A stretch of 64,000 nt of DNA from Thalassotalea algicola (GCF_012932965.1 NZ_JABBXH010000002.1:243120-307119), one strand, 5' to 3'. Positions 33,204-42,844 are shown, numbered from the stretch's first letter. Notes: a model not told the origin generated them from the letters alone. Translations and numbers: made by a program.

Positions 33204-34247
33204 ATGGATATTACCGAATTATTAGCCTTTAGTGTTGATCATAATGCATCTGACTTGCATTTATCGACAGGTACTCCGCCGTCAATTCGTGTTGATGGTG
33301 AAGTTCGTAAACTAAATATTCCAGCCTTTGATGCCAAGGATGTTAATGCCTTAGTGTATGACATTATGAGCGATCGTCAGCGAAAAGAATACGAAGAAAG
33401 CTTGGAAGTGGATTTCTCTTTTGAAGTACCTAACTTAGCACGTTTCAGGGTAAACGCCTTTAACCAAGCGCGTGGGCCAGCAGCAGTATTTCGTACTATC
33501 CCTAGTAAAGTATTAACTTTAGAAGATTTGGGCTGCCCAGAGATATTTAGAGAAATAGCTGATACGCCTCGCGGACTCGTATTGGTTACAGGACCAACAG
33601 GTTCAGGTAAGTCGACGACGTTGGCGGCGATGATCGATTACATTAATTCGAATAAATATGATCATATTTTGACTATCGAAGATCCTATCGAATTCGTACA
33701 CGACAATAAAATGTGCTTAATTAACCAAAGGGAAGTTCATCGCGATACCTTAAGTTTTGATGCTGCACTTCGCTCTGCACTACGTGAAGATCCTGATGTG
33801 ATTTTAGTTGGTGAAATGCGTGACCTTGAAACGATTCGATTAGCGATGACTGCTGCGGAAACAGGTCATTTAGTATTTGGTACGTTGCATACCACGTCAG
33901 CACCTAAAACCATTGACCGTATTATTGATGTATTCCCAGCGGAAGAAAAATCTATGGTGCGTTCAATGCTTTCAGAGTCATTGCGTGCTGTAATTTCGCA
34001 GACGCTAGTGAAGAAAGTGGGGGGGGGCCGAGTCGCCGCACACGAAATAATGATAGGTGTACCGGCAATTCGAAACCTAATTCGTGAAGATAAAGTTGCT
34101 CAAATGTATTCTGCGATTCAGACGGGTATGTCTCACGGAATGCAGACGATGGATCAATGCTTATTAAATTTAGTGAACCGAGGCTTAATTACACGTCAAG
34201 ATGCGGCAAGTAAAGCCGCTGATAAAAACCAGTTTCAAGGTTTTTAA
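33204..34247 (+). CDS. pilT: Type IV pilus retraction ATPase PilT, 347 aa
   Basis: Hexameric retraction motor. The N-terminal PAS-like domain begins LLAFSVDHNASDLHLSTG. Walker A is GPTGSGKSTT near residue 135, the Asp box is ILTIEDPIEFVH, Walker B is DVILVGEMRDLETI, and the His box is TGHLVFGTLHTTSA. The AIRNLIRE retraction motif (AIRNLIRE of PilT) is present near residue 288. Length is within three residues of canonical PilT. An intergenic terminator-like hairpin separates it from pilU. Confidence 0.96.
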   Translation: MDITELLAFSVDHNASDLHLSTGTPPSIRVDGEVRKLNIPAFDAKDVNALVYDIMSDRQRKEYEESLEVDFSFEVPNLARFRVNAFNQARGPAAVFRTIPSKVLTLEDLGCPEIFREIADTPRGLVLVTGPTGSGKSTTLAAMIDYINSNKYDHILTIEDPIEFVHDNKMCLINQREVHRDTLSFDAALRSALREDPDVILVGEMRDLETIRLAMTAAETGHLVFGTLHTTSAPKTIDRIIDVFPAEEKSMVRSMLSESLRAVISQTLVKKVGGGRVAAHEIMIGVPAIRNLIREDKVAQMYSAIQTGMSHGMQTMDQCLLNLVNRGLITRQDAASKAADKNQFQGF

Positions 34248-34286
34248 TTAACTGAAACAGTATTATTACGTATAAAAGAGTAAAGG

Positions 34287-34318
34287 GCCGAGTTGATTTT
34301 AGCAATTACTCGGCTTTT
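34287..34318 (+). terminator. Terminator-like hairpin between pilT and pilU
   Basis: GCCGAGT (34287-34293) pairs with ACTCGGC (34308-34314), followed by TTTTG. The stem is seven pairs and the T-run short, so partial termination is likely. Confidence 0.65.
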
Positions 34319-34336
34319 GTTTAGAAGGAGTAAAAT

Positions 34337-35476
34337 ATGGATTTTCATCAACTGCTCAATAAAATGGTTGAGGAAGAAGCATCGGATATGTTTGTAACAG
34401 CTAAGCTTCCCGTAAGCGCCAAAATAAATGGTGAGCTGCAACCAATCCATAGTGAACCTTTGTCTGCCGAGCAATCATTGGCGCTTGTTCATGATGCAAT
34501 GAATGAAAAACAAAAAGGCCAATTTGACGAAGAAAAAGAGTGTAACTTCGCAATTTCTATTGAAAATATTGGTCGATTTCGTGTCTCAGCATTTTGGCAA
34601 AGAGATATGGCCGGAATGGTAATACGTCGTATTGTGACAGATATTCCTGATGCAGATGATCTTGGCTTACCACCAGTATTAAAAGACGTGGTGATGTCTA
34701 AGCGTGGTTTAGTGTTATTCGTTGGTGGTACGGGTACTGGTAAATCAACATCAATGGCGGCATTGATTGGCTATCGTAATAAAAATGCACGTGGTCATAT
34801 TCTTACCATTGAAGATCCGGTGGAATTTGTTCATGAGCATGCCAAGAGCATGATTACTCAACGTGAAGTTGGCTTAGATACGGAAAGCTTTGATGCGGCG
34901 CTTAAGAGCTCACTTCGACAAGCGCCAGATGTTATCCTAATTGGTGAGATTCGTTCTCAAGAAATTATGGAACATGCGTTAGCCTTTGCTGAAACTGGTC
35001 ATTTATGTATTGCGACACTGCATGCTAACAACGCCAACCAAGCAATTGACCGTATTATGCATTTAGTGCCTGCTGATCAGCATCAGAAATTACAATTTGA
35101 CTTAGCGTTAAATTTACGTGGCATCATTGCACAGCAGCTGGTACCAACCAAAGATGGTAATGGTCGTGTAGCTGCCATTGAGATTTTGCTTAACTCACCA
35201 TATATTGCTGAGCTCATTAAGAAAGGTGATGTTGGTAGTATTAAGGAAGTGATGGAAAAGTCGAACGAACTGGGAATGCAGACGTTTGACCAAGCATTAT
35301 TTAATTTGTATCAACAGGGACTCATTAACTATGCTGATGCTCTACATCATGCAGATTCACCAAACGATTTACGCTTAATGATCAAATTACGCTCAAACGA
35401 TCAAGGCGGCGTAGGCGGTTTATCTGGCGTTACGCTTGCCGGCATGGAAGGCGATGATGAAGATGGCGGTTTGTAA
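34337..35476 (+). CDS. pilU: Type IV pilus ATPase PilU, 379 aa
   Basis: PilT paralogue that assists retraction under load. It has Walker A GGTGTGKSTS near residue 135, ILTIEDPVEFVHEH, Walker B DVILIGEIRSQEIM and TGHLCIATLHANNA. The C-terminal extension of about 30 residues beyond PilT ends in an acidic Gly-rich tail (GMEGDDEDGGL), a PilU feature. AGAAGGAG precedes ATG 34337. Confidence 0.94.
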   Translation: MDFHQLLNKMVEEEASDMFVTAKLPVSAKINGELQPIHSEPLSAEQSLALVHDAMNEKQKGQFDEEKECNFAISIENIGRFRVSAFWQRDMAGMVIRRIVTDIPDADDLGLPPVLKDVVMSKRGLVLFVGGTGTGKSTSMAALIGYRNKNARGHILTIEDPVEFVHEHAKSMITQREVGLDTESFDAALKSSLRQAPDVILIGEIRSQEIMEHALAFAETGHLCIATLHANNANQAIDRIMHLVPADQHQKLQFDLALNLRGIIAQQLVPTKDGNGRVAAIEILLNSPYIAELIKKGDVGSIKEVMEKSNELGMQTFDQALFNLYQQGLINYADALHHADSPNDLRLMIKLRSNDQGGVGGLSGVTLAGMEGDDEDGGL

Positions 35477-35523
35477 CCTCCTTTTTATTAAGCAAGTTTG
35501 TATTGTTCAGAATAAGTATTGTT

Positions 35524-35548
35524 AAAAGGCTCAATTGAGCCTTTTTTT
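35524..35548 (+). terminator. Rho-independent terminator after pilU
   Basis: AAAAGGCTC-AATT-GAGCCTTTT is a perfect nine-pair stem with a four-base loop and a run of seven T. Confidence 0.92.
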
Positions 35549-35595
35549 ATTAACTACTGATAACTAAAAATTTTAAGTTTTGTTAAGAGAAACCT

Positions 35596-36138
35596 ATGAA
35601 AAGTATCATTAATTTTATTGTTTTGATGTGTAGTTTATTGTTAATAACGGTAAGTGCTATGGCCACAGAGTTTAACGATGGCCCAATTATTAAAGGTTTT
35701 GGCAAGCACGCACCGGTTAATCAGAGTCGCCCTTTAGCGGGGAATGAAGTGTTTAAAGTGGTATTTGACGTTGCAAAGCAAACTGGCGAAGGAAAAGTTA
35801 ATCGACAGTTTAATTCGCTAGCACGCTTTATCAACATGCATGTTGCAAACGGGATCAAGCCTGAAAATATTCATTTAGCGTTAGTGGTTCACGGTAAAGC
35901 AGGTCTTGATGTGCTTTCTGATGCCGCATATCAAAAACGTTATAAACAAGCGAACCCAAATCAACCATTATTAGCTTTGCTCCAACAAGCTAACACACAA
36001 ATTTTTATTTGTGGTCAATCTGCCGCTTATTACAAAATAGCAAAAAGTGAATTATCTCAAGGGGTTAAAATGTCGTTATCTGCGATGACCGCGAATGCGC
36101 TTTTACAGCAGCAAGGTTATAGCGTAAACCCGTTTTAA
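35596..36138 (+). CDS. Secreted DsrE-family protein, 180 aa
   Basis: A signal peptide (VLMCSLLLITVSAMA, cleaved near residue 24) precedes a DsrE/F-like domain: VFKVVFDVAK, LARFINMHVANGIKPENIHLALVVHG and the Cys-containing QIFICGQSAAYY near residue 138. The single Cys sits where DsrE proteins carry a sulfur-relay cysteine, so a role in periplasmic sulfur or redox chemistry is possible but unproven. Strong terminator upstream; the stop is followed directly by three tandem decamers. Confidence 0.78.
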   Translation: MKSIINFIVLMCSLLLITVSAMATEFNDGPIIKGFGKHAPVNQSRPLAGNEVFKVVFDVAKQTGEGKVNRQFNSLARFINMHVANGIKPENIHLALVVHGKAGLDVLSDAAYQKRYKQANPNQPLLALLQQANTQIFICGQSAAYYKIAKSELSQGVKMSLSAMTANALLQQQGYSVNPF

Positions 36139-36139
36139 A

Positions 36140-36169
36140 GCCCAGTTAAGCCCAGTTAAGCCCAGTTAA
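36140..36169. repeat. Three tandem copies of a 10-bp unit
   Basis: GCCCAGTTAA is repeated at 36140-36149, 36150-36159 and 36160-36169, then breaks off as GCC. The last copy covers the stop codon of the minus-strand AEC transporter gene. Confidence 0.95.
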
Positions 36170-37107
36170 GCCAAATTTAACCAGTACATCCATAGCGGTA
36201 GGGTGAAAACAGAAGCAACGGTGCTTGCAACGACGGTACTAGCTACTGCTTTACGGTGCACTTGATGCAGTTGTGCGAGCAAATAAGCATTAACGCCTGT
36301 AGGGCATGCACTTAGTATTACCAATACTTGAACCACTAATAATTCTAATTTAAATAAATACGTCGCAGTAAAGTAAACTAAGCTTGGCAGCACCAGTAAC
36401 TTGATAGCACTAGCTAAGGCGATAAATTTTCGTTCACCTCTAATATCATATTTTGCAATTGATGCTCCCAATGAAATTAAAGCTAATGGTATTGCTGGTT
36501 GTCCTAAAAATTGTAATGACTTACTGATAACATCTGGCAAGGTTATGCCTAATTTATTAATGGCTAATCCTGATAGAATTGCAACAATTAGTGGGTTGCT
36601 TAGGGTCTGTTTAATAAATGTTAACCAGCTGTTTTTTGTTTGGCTACTTTGTGCTTGAGTGCTAGCAATTGCGCTAGTAAGAGCAAACAACATCGCACTA
36701 TGAAAAGTTACGATGAGAAAAATGATCGGTAGTGCTTTATCACCGATAAGTAGCAATAACACCGGCAAGCCGACTATAACATTATTGGAATAACTGCTGC
36801 CTAAGGCAAAAACAGCAGAAGCAGCCTTATTTTTCTTATGTTCGCTATGCCAAAAGTGATTGACGATAAACCCCAATGCGAAACATATCAGTACCGGTAA
36901 ATAGAACGAACTAAATAAGTGAATATTCAACTGACTGTCTAAGTCAGCTGTAGCCATTCGATAAAACAAAAATGCCGGAATAAAAATTGCGAACGTTGCT
37001 TTGATCAGCCCTGCCAATTGCTGTTCTGACAACCAACTTTTTTTTGCAATAACAAAGCCCAGTAATGCTAGGAATATCAAAGGGCTGATAATAGGAATAA
37101 TATTCAT
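36166..37107 (-). CDS. AEC family transporter (auxin efflux carrier type), 313 aa
   Basis: About ten hydrophobic helices in two halves, with the family segments FALGSSYSNNVIVGLPVLLLL near residue 105 (split by short loops) and VILSACPTGVNAYLLA near residue 275. AEC proteins export or exchange organic acids such as malate or malonate, or other anions. Substrate unknown. It is convergent with the DsrE gene and follows ruvX on the same strand by 21 bases. Confidence 0.85.
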   Translation of the reverse strand: MNIIPIISPLIFLALLGFVIAKKSWLSEQQLAGLIKATFAIFIPAFLFYRMATADLDSQLNIHLFSSFYLPVLICFALGFIVNHFWHSEHKKNKAASAVFALGSSYSNNVIVGLPVLLLLIGDKALPIIFLIVTFHSAMLFALTSAIASTQAQSSQTKNSWLTFIKQTLSNPLIVAILSGLAINKLGITLPDVISKSLQFLGQPAIPLALISLGASIAKYDIRGERKFIALASAIKLLVLPSLVYFTATYLFKLELLVVQVLVILSACPTGVNAYLLAQLHQVHRKAVASTVVASTVASVFTLPLWMYWLNLA

Positions 37108-37128
37108 TATTTGAAGTGATATGGGCCC

Positions 37129-37572
37129 TTAGTCATAAAGTTGTTCGAAATAACTTTCGATAATTAGGCGAGCAGATTCGGCATCCACATTGTCTTTTTT
37201 CAAGTTACGATAGCCACCACTGGCAAATAAATTTTCTTTAGCTGAAGCTGTAGTAAGTCGTTCATCGTTGAATTCAACGTTAATCCCGAATCGTCCAAAT
37301 ACTCGATTACCAAACTTTCGAGCATCTTTGGTTAGTTGTTGTTCGCTGCCATCCATATTTAAAGGTAAGCCAACAACTATGTAATCAGGCAGCCATTCTT
37401 TTAGATATTTTTCCAATGCATCCCATTGAGGAATGCCATCTTTAGCTTTTACTGAGCCTAATGGAGTCGCGGTGCCGGTAATTTCTTGACCGACGGCTAC
37501 TCCAATATATTTTTTTCCAAAATCAAAGCCGATAACGGTGCGTTCACCAATTGGTTTTTTTATTGTTGCCAT
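37129..37572 (-). CDS. ruvX: Holliday junction resolvase-like RuvX/YqgF, 147 aa
   Basis: RNase H fold nuclease essential in E. coli, involved in 16S rRNA 5'-end maturation and perhaps junction resolution. The start [16 protein letters not shown] holds the first catalytic Asp, [14 protein letters not shown] lies in the middle and [10 protein letters not shown] carries further acidic residues, with [10 protein letters not shown] near the end. It follows yqgE by 23 bases, the usual order. Confidence 0.94.
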   Translation of the reverse strand: MATIKKPIGERTVIGFDFGKKYIGVAVGQEITGTATPLGSVKAKDGIPQWDALEKYLKEWLPDYIVVGLPLNMDGSEQQLTKDARKFGNRVFGRFGINVEFNDERLTTASAKENLFASGGYRNLKKDNVDAESARLIIESYFEQLYD

Positions 37573-37595
37573 TAACTATTATTCACTATGGGTTG

Positions 37596-38150
37596 TTAGG
37601 CGTGGCCAATATCTGTCGATAAGTGCGCTAAATCGATACCGAGCTGCTCAGTAGCTTTTTGCCAGCGCTGTTCAATTGGGGTATTAAACATAATGTCAGT
37701 ATCGGCAGGTGTAGTAAGCCAAGAATTTTCACCAATTTCTTGTTCTAACTGGCCTGGGCCCCAACCGGCATAGCCCAAGGTTACCATAAATTCTGGTGGG
37801 GCTTGCTCGGTACCTAGTGCCATTAGAATGTCTTTAGACGTGGTGATCATTATTTCACTGCTCAAGGATAGCGAACTACTCCAGCAATTTTGAGGACTGT
37901 GAAGCACAAAACCACGCTGCTGTGCGACAGGACCACCAGTGAGTACTTGCTGTTCAAGTGATTCCACTTTAGGTTTGTCAGCATCAATTTGTTCCAGTAA
38001 TTCATTAAGTGTCAGATTGACTGGCAAATTGATGATGAGTCCCATTGCCCCATCATCATTGTGCTCGCAAATATACGTTACCGTGCGACTAAAATAGGGA
38101 TCACCCATCGATGGCATGGCAATTAAAAATTGGTTTTCTAAACTTTCCAT
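37596..38150 (-). CDS. yqgE: YqgE/AlgH family protein, 184 aa
   Basis: UPF0301 family: FLIAMPSMGDPYFSRTVTYICEHN at the N terminus in shorter blocks, GAMGLIINLP, LTGGPVAQQRGFVLH and the late LGYAGWGPGQLEQE. Function unresolved; the name AlgH comes from alginate regulation in Pseudomonas. It belongs to the conserved rsmE-gshB-yqgE-ruvX cluster. Confidence 0.93.
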   Translation of the reverse strand: MESLENQFLIAMPSMGDPYFSRTVTYICEHNDDGAMGLIINLPVNLTLNELLEQIDADKPKVESLEQQVLTGGPVAQQRGFVLHSPQNCWSSSLSLSSEIMITTSKDILMALGTEQAPPEFMVTLGYAGWGPGQLEQEIGENSWLTTPADTDIMFNTPIEQRWQKATEQLGIDLAHLSTDIGHA

Positions 38151-38168
38151 CGATTACCTCTTAATATC

Positions 38169-39125
38169 TTATTGGCGTGCAGCTAAACGCTCTTCAATAG
38201 CGTCCATTAATTTACCTGAAATGTTAATTGAAAATGCCGCTTCAATTTCTCGAATGCAGGTCGGACTGGTGACATTTATTTCTGTTACCTTGTCACCAAT
38301 TACATCAAGGCCGACAAAAATAAGCCCACGTTTTTTCAATTCTGGCGCAATTGTTTCAGCGACCAATTTGTCACTGGCTGACAATGGTCTTGGTTCACCA
38401 CTGCCACCAGCGGCTAAATTACCGCGCGTTTCACCTTGCGCAGGGATGCGAGCTAAACAATATGGCATTACTTCACCATCAACGATGAGAATGCGCTTGT
38501 CGCCTTCTTTAATCGCTGGCATGTACTCTTGTACCATAGCATACTGACTGCCGTGGTTAGTTAAGGTTTCAATAATAACACCAACGTTGGCATCACCTTC
38601 TTTAATGCGAAAAATTGAAGAGCCTCCCATGCCATCTAGCGGTTTGATAATGACGTCATTTAACGATTTATGAAATTCACGAATTTGCTTGTCGCTGCGA
38701 GTCACTATGGTTTTTGGTGTTAATTCTGGGAACCAAGCTGTAAATAGTTTTTCATTACAGTCTCGCAAGCTTTGTGGCTTATTAACAATTAATGTGCCTT
38801 CAACTTCTGCACGTTCTAACATGTAGGTGGCGTAAATATATTCGGTGTCAAATGGTGGATCTTTTCGCATTAATACCGCATCAAGTTCACTAACGGCAAT
38901 ATCTTTTTCGTCGCCTAAGTCGTACCAGTGTTCGGTATTATCGTACACAGTGACAGGTTGTACATTTGCACGACATTGGCCTTGGCTTAGGTACAGGTCT
39001 TTCATTTCAATATAGTAAATTTCATAACCACGTTGCTGGGCTTCCAGCATCATTGCCATTGAAGAATCTTTCTGTACTTTTACGGTAGAAATAGGGTCCA
39101 TAACGACCCCAAGTTTAATTGTCAT
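38169..39125 (-). CDS. gshB: Glutathione synthetase, 318 aa
   Basis: ATP-grasp enzyme joining gamma-glutamylcysteine and glycine. N-terminal KLGVVMDPISTVKVQKDSS, ATP-grasp motifs IIKPLDGMGGSSIF and QEYMPAIKEGDKRILIVDGE, and the terminal INVTSPTCIREIE are all typical. Length is near the 316 of E. coli. It begins eight bases after rsmE. Confidence 0.96.
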   Translation of the reverse strand: MTIKLGVVMDPISTVKVQKDSSMAMMLEAQQRGYEIYYIEMKDLYLSQGQCRANVQPVTVYDNTEHWYDLGDEKDIAVSELDAVLMRKDPPFDTEYIYATYMLERAEVEGTLIVNKPQSLRDCNEKLFTAWFPELTPKTIVTRSDKQIREFHKSLNDVIIKPLDGMGGSSIFRIKEGDANVGVIIETLTNHGSQYAMVQEYMPAIKEGDKRILIVDGEVMPYCLARIPAQGETRGNLAAGGSGEPRPLSASDKLVAETIAPELKKRGLIFVGLDVIGDKVTEINVTSPTCIREIEAAFSINISGKLMDAIEERLAARQ

Positions 39126-39133
39126 ATCTGTTC

Positions 39134-39862
39134 CTATAGATCACCAAAACGACATTGCAAAGCGGTAATTGCCGTTAGTGCTGCTGTTTCTGTTCTCAAT
39201 ACTCTAGGGCCAAGTAATACATCAGTATAGCCTGATGCTTGCGCCGATGTGATTTCTTCATCACTTAAACCGCCTTCAGGGCCAATTAATAAGCGAACAC
39301 GTGTACTTTCAACTGGCAGTGTCATAATAGAATGCTCAGCTTTTGGGTGTAAATTTATTTTCAATGCGTTGGTTTCTTGTGTGAGCCAATCTGCTAACGA
39401 AATAGGGGCTCTCACTTCTGGCACTTGGCATCGACCACTTTGTTCGCAGGCGCTAATGACAATTTTTTGCCATTGTTCGAGTTTCTTCGCTAAGCGTTCA
39501 CCACTAAGTTTTACACCGCAGCGTTCCGTAAATAACGGCGTTATGGTGTTCACACCTAATTCCACTGATTTTTGCAGAGTAAAATCCATACGGTCGCCTC
39601 GAGAAATTCCTTGGCCTAAATGTATGTTTAACGGCGATTCATTGCTAATTAGCTGTTCACTAATGATGAGAGCACTAGCTCTTTTTTTACTGACCTCGGT
39701 AAGTGTCGCCTGAAACTCTTTGTTTGTACCGTTAAATAGGGTGATTGCATCACCATTGTTTAAACGAAGCACTCTGACTACATGGCCAAAAGCATCGTCT
39801 GATAATAGCACCGTATCGCCGACATTGAACGACTGAGCTAAGTAAATTCGTGGATTACGCAT
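39134..39862 (-). CDS. rsmE: 16S rRNA (uracil1498-N3)-methyltransferase, 242 aa
   Basis: SPOUT-class methyltransferase. The N-terminal PUA-like part (FGHVVRVLRLNNGD) precedes the knot domain with KSVELGVNTITPLFTERC, the SAM-binding LLIGPEGGLSDEE and the terminal LGPRVLRTETAALTAI. It methylates U1498 of 16S rRNA. First gene of the rsmE-gshB-yqgE-ruvX operon. Confidence 0.95.
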   Translation of the reverse strand: MRNPRIYLAQSFNVGDTVLLSDDAFGHVVRVLRLNNGDAITLFNGTNKEFQATLTEVSKKRASALIISEQLISNESPLNIHLGQGISRGDRMDFTLQKSVELGVNTITPLFTERCGVKLSGERLAKKLEQWQKIVISACEQSGRCQVPEVRAPISLADWLTQETNALKINLHPKAEHSIMTLPVESTRVRLLIGPEGGLSDEEITSAQASGYTDVLLGPRVLRTETAALTAITALQCRFGDL

Positions 39863-39967
39863 TGAGCTGTAACACTCTGAAAATCAAATTGTTAGATTAC
39901 TATGAACATAGGGGCACTATGCTTAAAAAACAAGGCAATATTTGTAAATAATCCTATCGCTAACGCA

Positions 39968-41320
39968 TTAAAAAGTGAGGCTGAATTTACTGCCTTTCCC
40001 TTGGATGCTATGCAGTGAGACATGACCGCCATGAGCAAGCATTACTTGCCTAGTCAAAGCTAAGCCAACGCCAGACCCCTCTCTTTTGGTAGTAAAAAAT
40101 GGAACAAATACTTTTTCTGCAACTTCTTCGCTAATACCAACCCCGTTATCACTAACGTCAATGACGATATGCCCCCTAAGATTTAGATATGCGGTTAATG
40201 ATATTGCCGCAGAGTTGCATTCTTGCACTGCATGTTCAGCGTTTTTAAGGAGATTGATAAGTACTTGTTCAATCATATCTCTGTCCAACGTGACACTCAG
40301 TGATTTAGGTTCGATATTCGTTGTAATATCGATAGCTTTGTTAGGCCAATTTGTACAGGCGATACGTGTAACTTGGTCAAATAATTCGGTTAATAAAACT
40401 TGAGTTTTATTCGGCTCAGGAAGACGAGTAAGTTGACGATAACTGGTAACAAAATTCATTAAGCTATCACTGCGACGAGCAACGGTTTTTACTGCATCGC
40501 TGACATCACTTAATGAGTCTTTAAGTTCGAGCTGTTCATCAACTTGTGCTTTAACATCGTCAACTAGATCGGCGGCAGTATTAGCCAAAGAAGCAACAGG
40601 TGTGATGCTATTCATTATTTCATGGGTTAACACTCTGACAAGATCTTGCCATGCTTCCAATTGTGCGGCATCAAGTTCAGACTGGATATCTTGTAGACTG
40701 ATTAATAGTTCTTTTTGACCGGCAATAACGATTTCTGTTGCGGCAATACTTAACTGGTGTTGCATATCGTCAATCACCATATTAATTAGTGATCGTTCAC
40801 CCGGTGCCATGGCGAGTAATTGTTTAGGGAAATTACTGTTAAAGGCTGATAAGTCATCAATGTTGATGACGGGGTGTGTTCCAAACAAACGCCTAGCACT
40901 ATTATTCCATAAAGTTACCTGGCCATCATTTTGAATACTCATTAATGGTACTGGTACATGTTCGACCACCGCTTTTACATGGCGTAGTGTTTCTTCTTGC
41001 TGATTTCTAGCAATTTGCAATCGACTAAGAATATCTCCAAAGGCCTTGCCCAACTCATCAAAACCTGAACCGAGTCGTGATAAGTCAAAGCGCTGTGAAT
41101 AGTCAGCATGGCGAGCCGCTTCAAAAAAACGCACTAACTCAGCATTGGTTTTAGAAACAAAACTGACAAGCTCAGCAAGTTGCGCCGCAAGTAAAAGTGT
41201 CATAACAATGCTAGCAGCGTGATAGCCGGTATTTGTTAGGAAAAAGGAAAGTACCAATAAAGAAACCATCGCTAGTGCGGTACGAATGATGATGAAAAGA
41301 GAAAAACGTTTAAAGCCCAT
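39968..41320 (-). CDS. Membrane sensor histidine kinase, 450 aa
   Basis: Two N-terminal membrane helices (about residues 7-24 and 28-47) are separated by only a few residues, so little periplasmic sensing area exists. A HAMP-like linker and a PAS domain (about 100-190) follow. The phospho-acceptor region is VLTHEIMNSITPVASL with His before Glu, the NtrB/PleC style. ATPase boxes: LINLLKNAEHAV (N), DVSDNGVGI (G1), GSGVGLALTRQ (G2). The start overlaps the regulator gene by 11 bases, so the pair is coupled. It probably senses a membrane or internal signal and controls the divergent efflux operon. Confidence 0.9.
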   Translation of the reverse strand: MGFKRFSLFIIIRTALAMVSLLVLSFFLTNTGYHAASIVMTLLLAAQLAELVSFVSKTNAELVRFFEAARHADYSQRFDLSRLGSGFDELGKAFGDILSRLQIARNQQEETLRHVKAVVEHVPVPLMSIQNDGQVTLWNNSARRLFGTHPVINIDDLSAFNSNFPKQLLAMAPGERSLINMVIDDMQHQLSIAATEIVIAGQKELLISLQDIQSELDAAQLEAWQDLVRVLTHEIMNSITPVASLANTAADLVDDVKAQVDEQLELKDSLSDVSDAVKTVARRSDSLMNFVTSYRQLTRLPEPNKTQVLLTELFDQVTRIACTNWPNKAIDITTNIEPKSLSVTLDRDMIEQVLINLLKNAEHAVQECNSAAISLTAYLNLRGHIVIDVSDNGVGISEEVAEKVFVPFFTTKREGSGVGLALTRQVMLAHGGHVSLHSIQGKGSKFSLTF

Positions 41321-42716
41321 GTTTTTCCATCCTTCTATAAAGTGCAGCTCGAGTCAGCCCTAACTCTTTAGCGCTATGACTAATATTGTATCCATGCTTT
41401 TTAAGTGCTTGGCTAATTGCTTGTTTTTCGATGTCATCCAAGTTCAATTGTTTAGGCAAAGTAAAGTCTTGGCGATTGGCATCTGCAGACGAGTTCACCT
41501 TTGGCTGTAGTGGTGCAAGTTGAAAGTCATATTCTGTTAAGGTGTCTGATTGCGCTAAAATCACTGCACGCTCTACAGCATGTCTCAGCGCCCTTATATT
41601 GCCAGGCCATTGATAGTCAATAATGGCTGCAAGGGCACCAGGCGATAAGGCCATTTCGTTTTTTTGGTATTTTTTACAATAAAGTGAAATGTAGTATTGA
41701 GCGATCGGCTGAATGTCTTCGGTTCTAGCGCTAAGCGGTGGCAATTGGACTTCGACGGTATTTAACCGGAATAATAAATCTTGCCTAAACTTTAATTCAT
41801 CACTGAGCACTGACTTATCAATATTAGTCGCAGCGACAATACGTACATTAAAAGGAATAGCTTTATTGCTACCAACGGGTGTAACTTCTCGTTGCGCTAG
41901 CACAGTAAGTAACTTCGCTTGTAAGTGCAGTGGTAAATTACCTATTTCATCTAAAAATAGAGTGCCGCCGTCAGCAGCCTTTATTTTGCCGACTCTATCT
42001 TGTTGGGCGCCAGTAAATGCACCCTTTGTATGGCCAAATAACTCACTTTCAAATAGTGTTTCAGTTAATGCGCCTAAATCAACCGACAAAAATACTTGTT
42101 CGCTGCGCTTACTTTGCTTGTGAATTTCTTTAGCGACTAGCTCTTTACCTGTACCGTTTTCGCCTAAGATTAATACATTGGCGTCAGTTGGTGCGGCTTT
42201 ACTTATTATCGAATACACTTCTTGCATTGCAGCAGAGTTGCCAATAATGCTGTCATTAGTTGAAGAATCTTGAACGGCTTGAACTAAGGCTTGATTAGTG
42301 GCTTTCAGTTGTTGTGCTTCGTTGCGTGTGCGCTTTAACTCACATGCCGTGGTTACAGTCGCAATGACTTTTTCGTTATGCCAAGGCTTGGCAATGAAAT
42401 CTGTTGCTCCCTGCTTAATTGCTTCTACGGCGACATCAATACCACCGTGGGCGGTTATCATAATAACAATGGCTTCAGGCTTACGCGTTAGTATCTGCTG
42501 TAACCAGTAAAATCCTTGTTCGCCCGAACTTTCGCCTGGACCAAAATTCATATCGAGTAAAATAACGTCATATTCATTGTCAGTTAATAAGTTTGGTAAT
42601 TGCTCAGGACGATTACAAATGCTGACTTTTTCGAACTTTCGTTTTAGCAATAATTTACCGGCAACCAATATATCTTCGTCATCATCAACAATCAGAATAT
42701 GCGCGTCTTGTTTCAC
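41310..42716 (-). CDS. NtrC-family sigma-54-dependent response regulator, 468 aa
   Basis: Domains in order: receiver (residues 1-125; acidic pocket VDDDED, phospho-Asp in VILLDMNFG, Lys in DFIAKPW), AAA+ central domain (about 155-385) with Walker A GENGTGKE, the sigma-54 contact loop KGAFTGA, Walker B-like GGTLFLDEIGNLP and an arginine finger region, then a Fis-type HTH (SQALKKHGYNISHSAKELGL, RAALYRRM). The GAFTGA loop is intact, so it should activate sigma-54 promoters. A matching promoter and paired upstream repeats lie in front of the divergent adaptor gene. Confidence 0.94.
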   Translation of the reverse strand: MKQDAHILIVDDDEDILVAGKLLLKRKFEKVSICNRPEQLPNLLTDNEYDVILLDMNFGPGESSGEQGFYWLQQILTRKPEAIVIMITAHGGIDVAVEAIKQGATDFIAKPWHNEKVIATVTTACELKRTRNEAQQLKATNQALVQAVQDSSTNDSIIGNSAAMQEVYSIISKAAPTDANVLILGENGTGKELVAKEIHKQSKRSEQVFLSVDLGALTETLFESELFGHTKGAFTGAQQDRVGKIKAADGGTLFLDEIGNLPLHLQAKLLTVLAQREVTPVGSNKAIPFNVRIVAATNIDKSVLSDELKFRQDLLFRLNTVEVQLPPLSARTEDIQPIAQYYISLYCKKYQKNEMALSPGALAAIIDYQWPGNIRALRHAVERAVILAQSDTLTEYDFQLAPLQPKVNSSADANRQDFTLPKQLNLDDIEKQAISQALKKHGYNISHSAKELGLTRAALYRRMEKHGL

Positions 42717-42755
42717 AAGTTTTGTCCATTCATTTTATGTTCTTACTGTTCAATA

Positions 42756-42783
42756 ACGTACACCTAGTGTTCGAATACGTACA
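42756..42783. promoter_or_regulatory. Direct repeats, possible activator binding sites
   Basis: ACGTACA occurs at 42756-42762 and 42777-42783, exactly 21 bases apart, or two helical turns. They lie about 65-90 bases upstream of the sigma-54 promoter match, a normal distance for an NtrC-type enhancer. Confidence 0.5.
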
Positions 42784-42844
42784 GTTTTTTATGGGGTTTA
42801 TCGTGAAAGATATGAAATTAGCAATAAAAACAGCTAGTTATAAC

